A stretch of 64,000 nt of DNA from Acrocarpospora pleiomorpha (GCF_009687885.1 NZ_BLAF01000034.1:18802-82801); one strand, 5' to 3'. Positions 9,501 to 18,721 are shown, numbered from the stretch's first letter. A program made the numbers and translations. The notes: a model not told the origin generated them from the sequence alone.

Positions 9501-12500
9501 CTCGACCACGTGCCCGCGCGATTCGACCTGACGCTGGACGCCTGGCGGACCGCCGACGCGCTCTCCCTCGTGTTCACCTACGACGCGAACCTGTTCGACG
9601 ACACCAGGATCGACGCTCTCGCCGCGCGGTTCACGGCGCTGCTCGACGCCGTCGTGGCAGGCCCGGAGCGCCCGCTCGCCGACCTGCTCTTCCCGGGCGT
9701 CACGCTCGGCGGCGCGGCCTGGCGGGCCGAGGGACTCGCCGCGCGCCCGGTCGTCCGCGCCGAACCCGCCCCCGCCCAGCGAACCGGACGCCCACCGGCC
9801 AACCCCGCCGAACGTCTCATCGCCCGCGTGTTCGGCGAGGTCGTCGGCGTGGACGGCGTCGGCGCCGACGACGACTTCTTCGCGCTCGGCGGCAGGTCCC
9901 TGCTGGCCCCGCGCGCCGCCGCCCTGCTCGCTAAGGCGTTCGGCGTGCCCGTCCCCGTCCGGGCGCTGTTCGCCCACCCCACCGTCGCCGCGCTGGCCAC
10001 CGCGATCGGCGCCGATCCCGGCGTGATCCCGCTCGAACCCCGCCCCGAGGGCGCGCCGGTGCCGCTGTCGGCCGCCCAGGAGCGGCTGTGGTTCATGGAC
10101 CACTTCACCCCCGGCGACGCCTCCAGCAACATGTACCTGGCCAGGCGGCTGTACGGCCCGCTCGACCGGACCCGTTTCGCCGCCGCCTTCACCGCCCTGG
10201 CCGCCAGGCACGAGTCGCTGCGCACCCGCTTCCCCGCCGACGACGGCCGCCCCCTCCTGGTCATCGACCCGCCGCGCGAGGTCGAGATCGAATGGGCCGA
10301 ACTGCCGGAACGTGAGGCGCGGACGTTCTGCGCCGAACGGGTCAACATCCCGTTCGACCTCGCGGCGGCGCCGCCCATCCGGGTGTCGGTGATCCAGGTC
10401 GGCGCCGAAGATCACGTGCTCTGCGTGGCGATGCATCACATCATCGCCGACGGCTGGTCGATCAACGTGATGTTCTCCGAGCTCGCCGCCCTCTACGAGG
10501 GCGTGGACCTGCCCCCGCTGCCCGTCCAGGCCGGAGACGTGTCGATCTGGCAGCTCAAGCGGGAAGCCCTCGACGAGGGCGAGGCCGCGCTGGCGCACTG
10601 GAAGGAGAAACTGGCCGGCGTCCCCGCGCTGGAACTCCCGCTGGACCGGCCGCGCCCGCTCGACCTGGTCAGGCAGGGCGCGGTGCACAACGAGCACGTG
10701 CCCGCCGACCTGGTGGCCGGCCTTGAATCGGCCGGCCGGGAGAGCGGCGTCACGCTGTTCATGGTCCTGCTCGCCGCCTACCAGGCCCTGCTCGCCCGCC
10801 ACACCGGCAAGCTGGACTTCGCCATCGGCTCGCCCACGGCGGCCCGGAGCCGGGTCGAGCTGGAGTCGGTGATCGGGTATCTCGCGCACACGCTGGTGCT
10901 GCGCGCCGACCTGGACGGTGATCCGCCGTTCCACGAGCTGCTGCGCCGGACCTGGGCCACGCTGGTGGACGCGCTCGCGCATCAGGAGATCCCGGTCGAA
11001 CGGCTCAAGTCAGTCCTTGGCGTACGGCGCGAGCTCGGGCAGACGGCCCTGTTCCAGACCATGTTGATCCTGCACAGCCAGACCGCCGAGGGCAACATGC
11101 CGGACACGTTCGCGGGGTTGCGGCACGAGCCGTACAACGCGGGGGCGATCAAGACGGCGTTCGATCTGACGCTGACCGCGTGGCCGGCGCCGGACGGGCT
11201 CAACCTGGTCTTCGACTACGACGCGCGGCTGTTCGACGCGCGGACGGTGCAGCGGCTGGCGGCACGGCTGGTCGAGTCCCTGTACGACATCGCCGTCGAC
11301 CCGTCGACCCGCCTGTCCGTCCTGTCGATGCGCACCCTGGACGACGACGCGTTCCTGGCCGAGTCGACGCGCGGGCCGGAGTTCGCGCTTCCGGCGCCGA
11401 CGATGCTCGACTTGGTCGAGTCGAGCGACCGGATCGCCGTCGATGGCATGACATATGCCGAACTCGACGCGGCGTCGCGGCGGCTCGCGGTGCGCCTGCG
11501 GCGGCTGGGCGTCGGGCGCGGCGACGTCGTCGGGGTGCTGGCGGAACGCTCGGTGGCCTCGCTCACCGGGATGCTGGCCGTGCTGAAGGCGGGCGCGGCC
11601 TACCTGCCGCTGGATCCCGCCTATCCCGAGGCGCGGCTCGCGTTCGTGCTGGACGACGCCAAACCGCGCGCCCTGCTCACCGACGGCGAGGCGACCTGGG
11701 ACGGCCCGACCATCCGGCTCGGAGAGCCGATCACCGAGGACGGCGAACTCGACGTCGGGGTCCTCCCCGAGGACCCCGCCTACGTGCTCTACACCTCCGG
11801 CTCCACCGGCCGCCCCAAGGGCGTCGTCGTCCCGCACCGCGCGCTCGTCAACTTCCTGCTCTCGATGCGCGACCTCCTGGACGCGGGCCCCGGCGACGTC
11901 TGGCTGGCCCTGACCTCCCTTTCCTTCGATATTTCCGGACTTGAGCTGTATCTGCCGCTGATCACCGGCGGGCGGATCGTCATGGCCGGGAACGCGCTCG
12001 ACGGCGAGGAGCTCGCCCGGCTGATCACCGAGCAGGGCGTGACCCACGTCCAGGCCACCCCGTCCGGCTGGCGCGTCCTCATGACCGCCGAGCTTCCCCG
12101 GGTGACCGCCCTGGTCGGCGGCGAGGCGCTGCCCTCGGGCCTCGCCCGCGACCTGCGCGCCCGCGTCTCCCGCCTGATCAACGTGTACGGCCCGACCGAG
12201 ACCACCATCTGGTCCACCGCCTGGGAGGTCCCCGAGGACCCCGCCGAGATCACCATCGGCCGCCCGATCGGCAACACCCAGGTCGCCGTCGTCGACGATC
12301 TGCTCCGCCCGGTCCCGCCCCGCGCTCCCGGCGAACTCGTCATCGGCGGCCTCGGCCTGGCCCACGGCTACCTCGGCCGCCCGGCCCTGACAGCGGAACG
12401 ATTCGTCCCAGGACCCGGCGGAACCCGCCTCTACCGCACCGGCGACCTGGTGCGCTGGCGCTGGGACGGCACCCTCGAATTCCTCGGCCGCAACGACGAC

Positions 12501-13073
12501 CAGGTCAAACTCCGCGGCCACCGGATCGAGCCCGGCGAGATCGAGTCCGTCCTCGAAAGCCTTCCCGCGGTCCGTCGGGCCGCGGTGACAGTCCGCGCCG
12601 ACAACCTCGTCGCGTACGTGGTGGGGGACACCACCGGCCTGCGCGAGCAGCTGATCGCCCGCCTGCCGTCCTCCCACATCCCCAGCACCTTCGTCCGCCT
12701 GGACGCCCTCCCGCTCACCCCCAACGGCAAGCTCGACCGCCTCGCCCTGCCCGACCCGCAGCCCTCCCGCGAAGAGGCGTTCGTCGCGCCGAGAACCGAC
12801 GCCGAAGCCCTGGTCGCCGACGTGTGGAGCGAGCTGCTCGGCCTGGAGGGCATCGGCGCCTTCGACGACTTCTTCCTGCTCGGCGGCCATTCGCTGCTGG
12901 CCATCCGGGTGGCCGCCAGGCTCAAGGCCGTGGTCGGCGTGGAGGTGCCGATCCGGACCATGTTCACCCACACCACCGTCGCAGACCTCGCGGCGACCGT
13001 CGAGGACATCCTGCTCGCCGAGCTCGACGACCTGTCCGACGAGGAAGCCCTGCGCCTCATGGAGTCCCCGTGA
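6588..13073 (+). CDS. NRPS, domains A-T-C*-T-C-A-T (two glycine-type modules and one degenerate module)
   Basis: A 2161-residue peptide synthetase. The N-terminus has five pentapeptide repeats (about residues 5-29). A1 spans roughly 40-520 (YVLYTSGSTGRPKG near 190, NGKVDR near 511), and T1 has its GGHSLL serine near 563. C1 spans about 615-1040, but its catalytic motif reads FHAIAGD instead of HHxxxDG, so it is probably inactive. T2 (GGRSLL, near 1098) follows with no adenylation domain between. C2 (intact HHIIADG near 1281), A2 (about 1600-2050) and T3 (GGHSLL near 2097) complete the protein. Both A domains give the same specificity code by eye, DILQLGVIWK, one residue from the known glycine code DILQLGLIWK. 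With no N-terminal C domain, A1-T1 looks like the loading module. The stop overlaps the GTG of the next NRPS gene, so the two are one operon. Confidence 0.93.
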   Translation: MTETTGVQTTRVHTTEAHTTGVQTTGVHTRSELPLPDVPTIVDLFEERVAEGPDRVAVVARSRTMTYGELNEAAEAVAARLQRAGTGRGDLVALFADRSAEMLSGLLGVLKAGAAYLPLDPGYPAARIAMVLGDSGAQAVLTLTHLRDSLPPFTGPVLALDETTPDESTHGEFAPHIEFVKYPHKRSDRAYVLYTSGSTGRPKGVVIPHGALLNFLWSMRDILDAGPSDAWLALTSLSFDISGLELYLPLITGGRVIVADAETARDGAKLRDLISQQGVTHVQATPSGWRVLLDAGFAANVVGLVGGEALPVALARTLADRCARLINVYGPTETTIWSTSWEVPRGTAFVSIGAPIGNTQVHVADDHLNPAEEGELLIGGLGVADGYLGRPALTAERFIPDPYGSPGARLYRTGDTVRLREDGTLDFLGRSDNQVKLRGHRIELGEIETVLEEIPGVRQAIVTVHKDVLVAYIVGENVEGKNEDPREALAERLPPYMVPSIVVPMAAMPLTPNGKVDRRALPAPVAGAGEIEPRTESERVVAEAFAEVLGLERVGADADFFAAGGHSLLATKVTARLTRRLGVEIPVGELFAAPTVAGLAAVLDGLDTVSVPLEPRPPGTPVLLSPAQERLWFLHRFDPGDASYNMHLTRLLRGPLDVPALEAALAATIARHEALRTRFPDVDGRPVAVIEEPGEVPLDHLAAATEADARALLSARVNAPFDLAAAPPVRISLVRLPSGDHVLCVVFHAIAGDEWSLDVLVEDLADPGRDAPAVQHGDVIAWQQGREALGVGADALRHWREHLDRLPVLRLTTDRPRPAVASRRGSSMRVRIPVGPLEQLAQRHGTTLFTVLLAAYQAVLSAETGQHDFAVGAPTAGRGRVELETVAGRLGNVLVLRADLSGDPTYADLLARARSTVLAAMAHEEIPVERLLADLDLARDTGQTPLYQTMLALDTTPEPVEIAGASCVPFDLDHVPARFDLTLDAWRTADALSLVFTYDANLFDDTRIDALAARFTALLDAVVAGPERPLADLLFPGVTLGGAAWRAEGLAARPVVRAEPAPAQRTGRPPANPAERLIARVFGEVVGVDGVGADDDFFALGGRSLLAPRAAALLAKAFGVPVPVRALFAHPTVAALATAIGADPGVIPLEPRPEGAPVPLSAAQERLWFMDHFTPGDASSNMYLARRLYGPLDRTRFAAAFTALAARHESLRTRFPADDGRPLLVIDPPREVEIEWAELPEREARTFCAERVNIPFDLAAAPPIRVSVIQVGAEDHVLCVAMHHIIADGWSINVMFSELAALYEGVDLPPLPVQAGDVSIWQLKREALDEGEAALAHWKEKLAGVPALELPLDRPRPLDLVRQGAVHNEHVPADLVAGLESAGRESGVTLFMVLLAAYQALLARHTGKLDFAIGSPTAARSRVELESVIGYLAHTLVLRADLDGDPPFHELLRRTWATLVDALAHQEIPVERLKSVLGVRRELGQTALFQTMLILHSQTAEGNMPDTFAGLRHEPYNAGAIKTAFDLTLTAWPAPDGLNLVFDYDARLFDARTVQRLAARLVESLYDIAVDPSTRLSVLSMRTLDDDAFLAESTRGPEFALPAPTMLDLVESSDRIAVDGMTYAELDAASRRLAVRLRRLGVGRGDVVGVLAERSVASLTGMLAVLKAGAAYLPLDPAYPEARLAFVLDDAKPRALLTDGEATWDGPTIRLGEPITEDGELDVGVLPEDPAYVLYTSGSTGRPKGVVVPHRALVNFLLSMRDLLDAGPGDVWLALTSLSFDISGLELYLPLITGGRIVMAGNALDGEELARLITEQGVTHVQATPSGWRVLMTAELPRVTALVGGEALPSGLARDLRARVSRLINVYGPTETTIWSTAWEVPEDPAEITIGRPIGNTQVAVVDDLLRPVPPRAPGELVIGGLGLAHGYLGRPALTAERFVPGPGGTRLYRTGDLVRWRWDGTLEFLGRNDDQVKLRGHRIEPGEIESVLESLPAVRRAAVTVRADNLVAYVVGDTTGLREQLIARLPSSHIPSTFVRLDALPLTPNGKLDRLALPDPQPSREEAFVAPRTDAEALVADVWSELLGLEGIGAFDDFFLLGGHSLLAIRVAARLKAVVGVEVPIRTMFTHTTVADLAATVEDILLAELDDLSDEEALRLMESP
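6600..6674 (+). repeat. 15-bp coding minisatellite, five units, at the NRPS N-terminus
   Basis: Five in-frame 15-bp units encode TGVQT TRVHT TEAHT TGVQT TGVHT ahead of the first adenylation domain. It is a Thr-rich flexible extension with no match to a docking domain that I recognise. Confidence 0.85.
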
Positions 13074-16000
13074 CCAGTACACCTGACCTGTCTCTGGCCA
13101 AACAGGCCCTGCTCAAGCAGCGCCTGCGGCGCCGTACGGCGGCGGCCTCGATCTCCCCCCGCCCACCCGGCACGGTCCCCCCGCTTTCCCACGCGCAGGA
13201 ACGCCTGTGGTTCCTCGAGCAGTACCGCCCCGGAACCGCGTCCTACATCGTCCCCTTCGCAGTCTGGCTGGATGGCCCGGTCGACCCCGGCAACCTCAGG
13301 AACGCGCTGATCCAGGTCACCGAACGGCACGAGACCCTGCGCACCAGCTTCACCACGTCCGAGGACGGCCTGCCCGCCGTCGTGATCTCCGACGAGCCCG
13401 TGATCGACCTGACGATCCTGACCGCGGACACCCCCGAGCAAGCCAGGGACCTGATCTCCGCCGACCTGGCACGCCCGTTCGACCTGGCCAGCGGGCCGCT
13501 CCTGCGCACCACGCTGGTGAGCCTCGGCCCCAGCCAGCACGTGCTGCAACTCGCCGCCCACCACGCCATCACCGACGGCTGGTCCGGCGACGTCCTCCTC
13601 GGCGACCTGCTGGCCGCCCTCGAGGGCCGCCCGCTCACCCCCCTCCCCATCCAGTACGGCGACTACGCCGCCTGGCAGCGCGAACGCAGCGGCACCCCCG
13701 CCTACCAGGCCGACGTCACCTACTGGCGGGACCGCCTGGCCGGGGTCCCCCCGCTGGAACTCCCCACCGACCTGCCCCGCCCCGCCGAACAGGGCTCCGC
13801 CGGCGCCGGGTACGGCTTCGGCGTCGACGCCCGCCTCGAAGCCGCCGTGGGCGCGCTGGCGACCTCGTGCGGGGCGACGCCGTACATGACCTTCATGGCG
13901 GCGCTGCAGGTGCTGCTGTCGCGGTGGTCCGGGCAGGACGACTTCGCCGTGGGCAGCCCGGTCAGTGGGCGCGGCCTGCCCGAGCTGGACGGCATGGTCG
14001 GCATGTTCGTCAACACCCTGGCCATGCGCGCCGACCTGGACGGGGACCCCACGTTCACGGAGCTGCTCGGCCGGGTCAAGGAAGCCGCCCTGGACGCGTT
14101 CTCGCATCAGGAGCTGCCGTTCGACCAGCTGGTGAACGAGCTGAACGTCGAACGTGATGTGAGCAGGACGCCGATCTTCCAGGTGATGTTCGCGCTGCAG
14201 AACTATGCCAGCGGTCCCGCGTCCGCGCCCGGCGCGGTGCAGGTTAGCGGGTTCGCCGCCGACGTTCAGGTGAGCAGGTTCGACCTGGCCTTCTACCTGT
14301 ACGAGGGCTTCGAGGGCATGGGCGGTGCGATCATCTACAGCACCGACCTGTTCACCGAGGACACGGTCGCCCGCATGGCGGCCTCGCTGGACGCCCTGCT
14401 GCGGTCGATTGTCGCCAATCCGGACGCCAGGATCTCCGAACTCGACCTGCTGCCGCCGGGGGAGCACGAGCGCGTGCTTGCCCTGGGGACCTCGGAACCG
14501 GCCGCGCGGCTCGACCGCGACCTGCTGCACGACCTGGTCACCGCCGCGGCGGAGCGCACGCCGGACGCGCCCGCTGTCGTGTTCGGTCCGGATTCGCTCA
14601 CGTTCCGCGAGCTCGACCAGCGTGCCAACCGGCTCGCGCACCGCCTCAGAGATCAGGGCGTCAGGCCGGGGGATCGGGTGGCGGTCTGCCTGGAGCAGTC
14701 GGCGGAGCTCGCGGTGGCCATCGTCGGAGTGCTCAAATCGGGTGCCGCCTATGTCCCCATAGATCCGGAACTGCCCGCCGAGCGGGTGGCGTACATGGTG
14801 GCGGACGCCGGGATCAGGATCGCGGTCACCACCGAGGAGCTGCTGCCGGACGGGCTCGCCCCCGTCTACGTGGACGACCAGGGCGGACAGGACACACCCG
14901 TGCACAGCGGGGTCACTCCCGGCGATCTCGCCTATGTGATCTTCACATCCGGGACCACCGGACGGCCGAAGGGTGTCGCCGTCCAGCACCGCGAAGTCAT
15001 GACATATCTGGCGGGCGTACACGAACGTTTCCAGGTCGAACCCGGTTCGGCGTTCGCGCTGCTGCAATCCCTGGCGTTCGACTTCGGCGTGACCGTGTTC
15101 TACCTGTCCCTGATGACCGGCGGCTGCCTGCACCTCCTGCCCTCCCGAACCGCCGCCCCCGACTTAACCGAATATTTCCGCAGACGTCCCGCCGACTACC
15201 TCAAGATCACGCCCTCCCACCTGGCCGCGCTGCTCGCCGAAGCCGAACCAGCCGAGATCCTGCCCCGCAAGCTCCTCATCCTCGGCGGCGAGGCGGCCCC
15301 CGCCGAATGGGCCGCCGACCTGGCCACCCGCGTCCGCGTCGTCAACCACTACGGCCCGACCGAGGCCACCGTCGGCGTCACCACCCACGAGGTCACCGCC
15401 GGCACCGGCCTGCTGCCCATCGGCCGCCCGCTCCCGGGCGCGCTGGTCCGGCTGCTCGACGCGCATGGCCGGCCGGTCCCGGTAGGCGTACCCGGCGAGA
15501 TCAACCTCGGCGGCGAGCGCCTGGCCCGTGGTTACCTGAACAGGCCCGCCCTCACCGCCGAGAAGTTCGTCCCCGACCCCTACGGCCCGCCGGGCACGCG
15601 CCTGTATCGCACCGGCGACCTCGGCCGCTGGCTGCCGGACGGCGCGCTCCAGTTCCTCGGCCGCCGTGACCTGCAGGTCAAGGTCCGCGGCTACCGCGTC
15701 GAACTCGGCGAGATCGAGACCGTTCTCGCCACCTACCCCGGCGTCGCCCAGGCCGTCGTCGACCTGCGCGACCAGCGCCTGGTCGCGTACCTGGTCGGCG
15801 AGGAGTCCGGCGAGCTGCGCGCCTGGCTGAAGGAACGCCTGCCCGACTACATGGTCCCCGCCCGCTACGTCTGGCTGGACCGGCTGCCGCTCAAGTCGCA
15901 CGGCAAGGTCGACCGCGCCGCCCTCCCCGACCCCACCGGCGGCCCCGCCCTCGGGGCCGAGTTCACCGACCCCGCCACCCCCATCGAGGAGACCGTCGCA

Positions 16001-18406
16001 GCCATCTGGGCCGCCGTGCTCGGCCTGGAACGTGTCAGCGTGCTGGACGACTTCTTCGACCTCGGCGGCCACTCCCTGCTCGCCATGCAGGTCGTCGCCC
16101 GCCTCCGCAAGGCCGGGCACACGGCGACATTGCTGGATTTGTTCAAGCATCCGACTGTCCGCGAACTCGCCCACCTTCTCGACCCCGACACGGTCAAGGG
16201 CCCCGACCGGCTGCTCCACCGCCTCACCCCGGCCCGGACGACCACCGCCACCCTCGTCTGCGCGCCCTACGGCGGCGGCAGCGCCGTCATCTACAAACCC
16301 CTCGCCGACGTGATGCCGGCCGACTGGGCGCTCTATTCGCTGGCCGTACCGGGAAATGAGCTGGGCGAGGAACCCCGGCCCATCGACGAGGTGGCCGCCG
16401 CGTACGCCCAGGAGATCCTGGACACCGTCACCGGACCCGTCGTCATGTACGGCCACTGCGGCCTCGGCGTCATGATCACCACCAAGGCCGCCAGAATCCT
16501 GGCGGCGGCAGGACGCCCGGCGGAGGCCGTCTACCTGGGCGGAGTCTTCCCGTTCGCCCGCCCGCGCGGCCCGATGGCCAGGTTCGGCGAGTGGTGGGAC
16601 GAGCTCGGCGGCGACCAGGGCAGGATCAACGCGCTCAGCGCGGCCGGGCTGGACGTCTCCGAGTTCGACCAGGACGAACTCCGGCTGATCGTCAAGAACC
16701 GCAGGGTCGGCACCCGCGAGGCGGAACGCTACTTCGCCCAGATCTTCGAGCAGGAGCTGACCCCGCTGACCTCCCCGGTCATCGCCGTGGTCGGTGAACG
16801 GGACCCGGCCGTCGAGTACTACCAGGAACGTTTCCGCGAGTGGCACTGCGTGGCCGAAACCGCCGCCTGCGTCGTCCTCGACGAAGCCGCCCACTATTTC
16901 ATGAAATATCGGGCGGAGGAGCTGGCGGACATCGTCACCGGCACCCACCGGGCCATCCTCGCCGAGGACACCGCCGCCCTCGAACGCACCACCGGCGAGG
17001 AGACCTGGTGGCTGCAGGGCGTCTCCCGCCGGGGCGCCGAGCAGGACGTGCGGATCGGCCCCAAGCCCAGCATGCGCCGCTTCGCCGCGCTGGCCGCCGG
17101 GCAACTCGTCTCGATCACCGGCTCCGCGCTGACCGAGTTCGCCCTGCCGCTGTGGATCCTGCTCACCACCGGCTCCCTCGCCAACTTCGCCCTCTTCTCC
17201 GTCCTGGCCCTGGTCCCCGGCATGCTCGCGGCCCCCCTGGCCGGAACGGTGGCGGACCGCTTCGACCGCCGCAAGGTCATCCTGTTCAGCGACATCGCGG
17301 CGGGCAGCACCCAGCTCGCCCTCGGCATCCTGACCTGGACCGGCAACCTCCAGGTCTGGCACATCTACCCGCTCCTGGTCAGCCTGTCGATCGCGCTCAC
17401 CTTCCAGCGCATCGCGTACGGCTCGGCGATCCCGCAGCTCGTCCCGAAACGATTCCTCGGGCACGCCAACGGCCTGATGGGCATGGTCAACGGCATCGCG
17501 CTGCTGGTTGTGCCGCTCATCGCGGCCGGTCTGATGGCGGTCATCGGGCTCGGCGGCATCCTGATCATCGACGTGGTCAGCTACTCGGTCGCGATCATCA
17601 CCGTGCTGCTGGTCCGCTTCCCCAAGACGATGGCCTGGCGTCGCCGCGAGCCGATGCTGACCGAGATGATCAACGGCTTCAAGTACACCTGGGGCAACTA
17701 CGGCATCCGCCGCATGCTGCTGTTCTTCGCGGTCGTCAACCTGTTCATGTCGCCCCTGTTCCTGCTGATCTCCCCGCTGGTGCTGTCCTTCGCCGAACTC
17801 GCCGACGTGGGCCGGGTGACATTCTTCGGCGGACTCGGCGTCTTCCTGGGCGGCCTGATCATGACGATCTGGGGCGGCCCCCGGCGACTGCGGCTGCGCG
17901 GCCAGCTCTGGTCCACGGTGGCACTCTCGGCCGCCGCGATCGTGGTCGGCTCCCACGAACACCTGCTGGTGATCTCCGCCGGCGTGTTCGGCATGTTCCT
18001 GTCGCTCACCGTGCTCAACGGCATCTACGCCACGATCATCCAGGTCAAGGTCCCGCAGCGCTTCCAGGGCCGGGTCTTCGCGCTCAACCAGCTGATCGCG
18101 TTCTCCACCCTGCCGCTCGGCTACGGCCTGGTCGCCCCGTACGGCACCGCGCTGTTCGAGCCAATGTTCGCCCCCGGCGGCCTACTGGCCGACACCGCCG
18201 GCGCGGTGATCGGCACCGGCGACGGCCGCGGAATCGCCTTCATGTACGTGCTGTTCGCCCTGATCATGGCCTCCGCCGTGTTCGTAGCGCGCTGGATCAA
18301 GGGCCTGTGGCGCTTCGACGAACTGGTCCCGGACGCCCTGCCCGACGACGTGATCGGCTTCGAAACCCTGAAGAACCGATCCTTTAAGAAGAAGGAGAAA
18401 GTGTGA
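13070..18406 (+). CDS. NRPS C-A-T-TE fused to an MFS exporter
   Basis: A 1778-residue protein. C spans about 30-450 with an intact HHAITDG near 163. A spans about 480-960 (IFTSGTTGRPKG near 621). T has GGHSLLAM near 997. A thioesterase-like alpha/beta-hydrolase covers about 1058-1310, and a C-terminal major-facilitator domain of ten or more membrane helices covers about 1334-1750 (EntS/MFS_3-like, with DRFDRRK between early helices). The A code reads DFTKIGHVGK, closest to the known Asp code DLTKVGHIGK. The hydrolase nucleophile motif is GHCGLG (near 1127), with Cys where Ser is usual; a Asp (VVGERDP) and a His (EAAHYF) are in place. The GTG at 13070 overlaps the previous stop (GTGA) and has GGAG five bases before it. 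The TE domain would release the peptide beside its own exporter, at the membrane. MbtH follows directly. Confidence 0.92.
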   Translation: MTSTPDLSLAKQALLKQRLRRRTAAASISPRPPGTVPPLSHAQERLWFLEQYRPGTASYIVPFAVWLDGPVDPGNLRNALIQVTERHETLRTSFTTSEDGLPAVVISDEPVIDLTILTADTPEQARDLISADLARPFDLASGPLLRTTLVSLGPSQHVLQLAAHHAITDGWSGDVLLGDLLAALEGRPLTPLPIQYGDYAAWQRERSGTPAYQADVTYWRDRLAGVPPLELPTDLPRPAEQGSAGAGYGFGVDARLEAAVGALATSCGATPYMTFMAALQVLLSRWSGQDDFAVGSPVSGRGLPELDGMVGMFVNTLAMRADLDGDPTFTELLGRVKEAALDAFSHQELPFDQLVNELNVERDVSRTPIFQVMFALQNYASGPASAPGAVQVSGFAADVQVSRFDLAFYLYEGFEGMGGAIIYSTDLFTEDTVARMAASLDALLRSIVANPDARISELDLLPPGEHERVLALGTSEPAARLDRDLLHDLVTAAAERTPDAPAVVFGPDSLTFRELDQRANRLAHRLRDQGVRPGDRVAVCLEQSAELAVAIVGVLKSGAAYVPIDPELPAERVAYMVADAGIRIAVTTEELLPDGLAPVYVDDQGGQDTPVHSGVTPGDLAYVIFTSGTTGRPKGVAVQHREVMTYLAGVHERFQVEPGSAFALLQSLAFDFGVTVFYLSLMTGGCLHLLPSRTAAPDLTEYFRRRPADYLKITPSHLAALLAEAEPAEILPRKLLILGGEAAPAEWAADLATRVRVVNHYGPTEATVGVTTHEVTAGTGLLPIGRPLPGALVRLLDAHGRPVPVGVPGEINLGGERLARGYLNRPALTAEKFVPDPYGPPGTRLYRTGDLGRWLPDGALQFLGRRDLQVKVRGYRVELGEIETVLATYPGVAQAVVDLRDQRLVAYLVGEESGELRAWLKERLPDYMVPARYVWLDRLPLKSHGKVDRAALPDPTGGPALGAEFTDPATPIEETVAAIWAAVLGLERVSVLDDFFDLGGHSLLAMQVVARLRKAGHTATLLDLFKHPTVRELAHLLDPDTVKGPDRLLHRLTPARTTTATLVCAPYGGGSAVIYKPLADVMPADWALYSLAVPGNELGEEPRPIDEVAAAYAQEILDTVTGPVVMYGHCGLGVMITTKAARILAAAGRPAEAVYLGGVFPFARPRGPMARFGEWWDELGGDQGRINALSAAGLDVSEFDQDELRLIVKNRRVGTREAERYFAQIFEQELTPLTSPVIAVVGERDPAVEYYQERFREWHCVAETAACVVLDEAAHYFMKYRAEELADIVTGTHRAILAEDTAALERTTGEETWWLQGVSRRGAEQDVRIGPKPSMRRFAALAAGQLVSITGSALTEFALPLWILLTTGSLANFALFSVLALVPGMLAAPLAGTVADRFDRRKVILFSDIAAGSTQLALGILTWTGNLQVWHIYPLLVSLSIALTFQRIAYGSAIPQLVPKRFLGHANGLMGMVNGIALLVVPLIAAGLMAVIGLGGILIIDVVSYSVAIITVLLVRFPKTMAWRRREPMLTEMINGFKYTWGNYGIRRMLLFFAVVNLFMSPLFLLISPLVLSFAELADVGRVTFFGGLGVFLGGLIMTIWGGPRRLRLRGQLWSTVALSAAAIVVGSHEHLLVISAGVFGMFLSLTVLNGIYATIIQVKVPQRFQGRVFALNQLIAFSTLPLGYGLVAPYGTALFEPMFAPGGLLADTAGAVIGTGDGRGIAFMYVLFALIMASAVFVARWIKGLWRFDELVPDALPDDVIGFETLKNRSFKKKEKV

Positions 18407-18576
18407 GCGAGTATCTGGTCGTACTGAACGACGAGGAGCAGTACTCGATCTGGGCCGCCGACCGCCCGGTCCCGGACGGCTGGCGCACGGAGGGCTTCTC
18501 CGGCGAAAAGGAGGCATGCCTCGCCCACATCGAAGAGGTCTGGACAGACATGCGCCCCCTCAGCGCCCGCCACTGA
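18403..18576 (+). CDS. MbtH-like protein
   Basis: A 57-residue protein beginning MSEYLVVLNDEEQYSIW and ending with WTDMRPLSAR. It contains the family signature (N-x-E-x-Q-x-S-x-W, then P-x-GW, then CLAHIEEVWTDMRP). MbtH proteins bind the N-terminal core of adenylation domains and are often needed for their folding and activity. The GTG start overlaps the stop of the preceding NRPS gene and has AAGGAGA upstream, so it is translationally coupled. It likely serves the A domains of both NRPS blocks, since no second copy is seen in this window. The protein is shorter than many homologues (about 70) but ends at the conserved R, so it is complete. Confidence 0.93.
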   Translation: MSEYLVVLNDEEQYSIWAADRPVPDGWRTEGFSGEKEACLAHIEEVWTDMRPLSARH

Positions 18577-18617
18577 CTTTGTAAACAGGTCGTTCCCTTA
18601 GGCGGCTCCGCTGCTCA

Positions 18618-18648
18618 GAGGCCCATCGCGATCCCCGCGATGGGCCTC
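18618..18648 (+). terminator. Strong stem-loop closing the NRPS block 1 operon
   Basis: GAGGCCCATCGCG (18618-18630) pairs perfectly over 13 bp with CGCGATGGGCCTC (18636-18648) across a five-base loop, 42 bases after the MbtH stop. Confidence 0.8.
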
Positions 18649-18721
18649 TCGGCATCATGCGGCAGTGGAACACGACGCTGGGCCGCGACCCCCTGTGGCT
18701 CTGCCCATCTCTGTAGATTTC

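Noticed and set aside
12431..15133. Very long minus-strand open reading opposite the NRPS genes
   Set aside because: Low-complexity Arg/Gly/Gln-rich shadow without start signals or domains.
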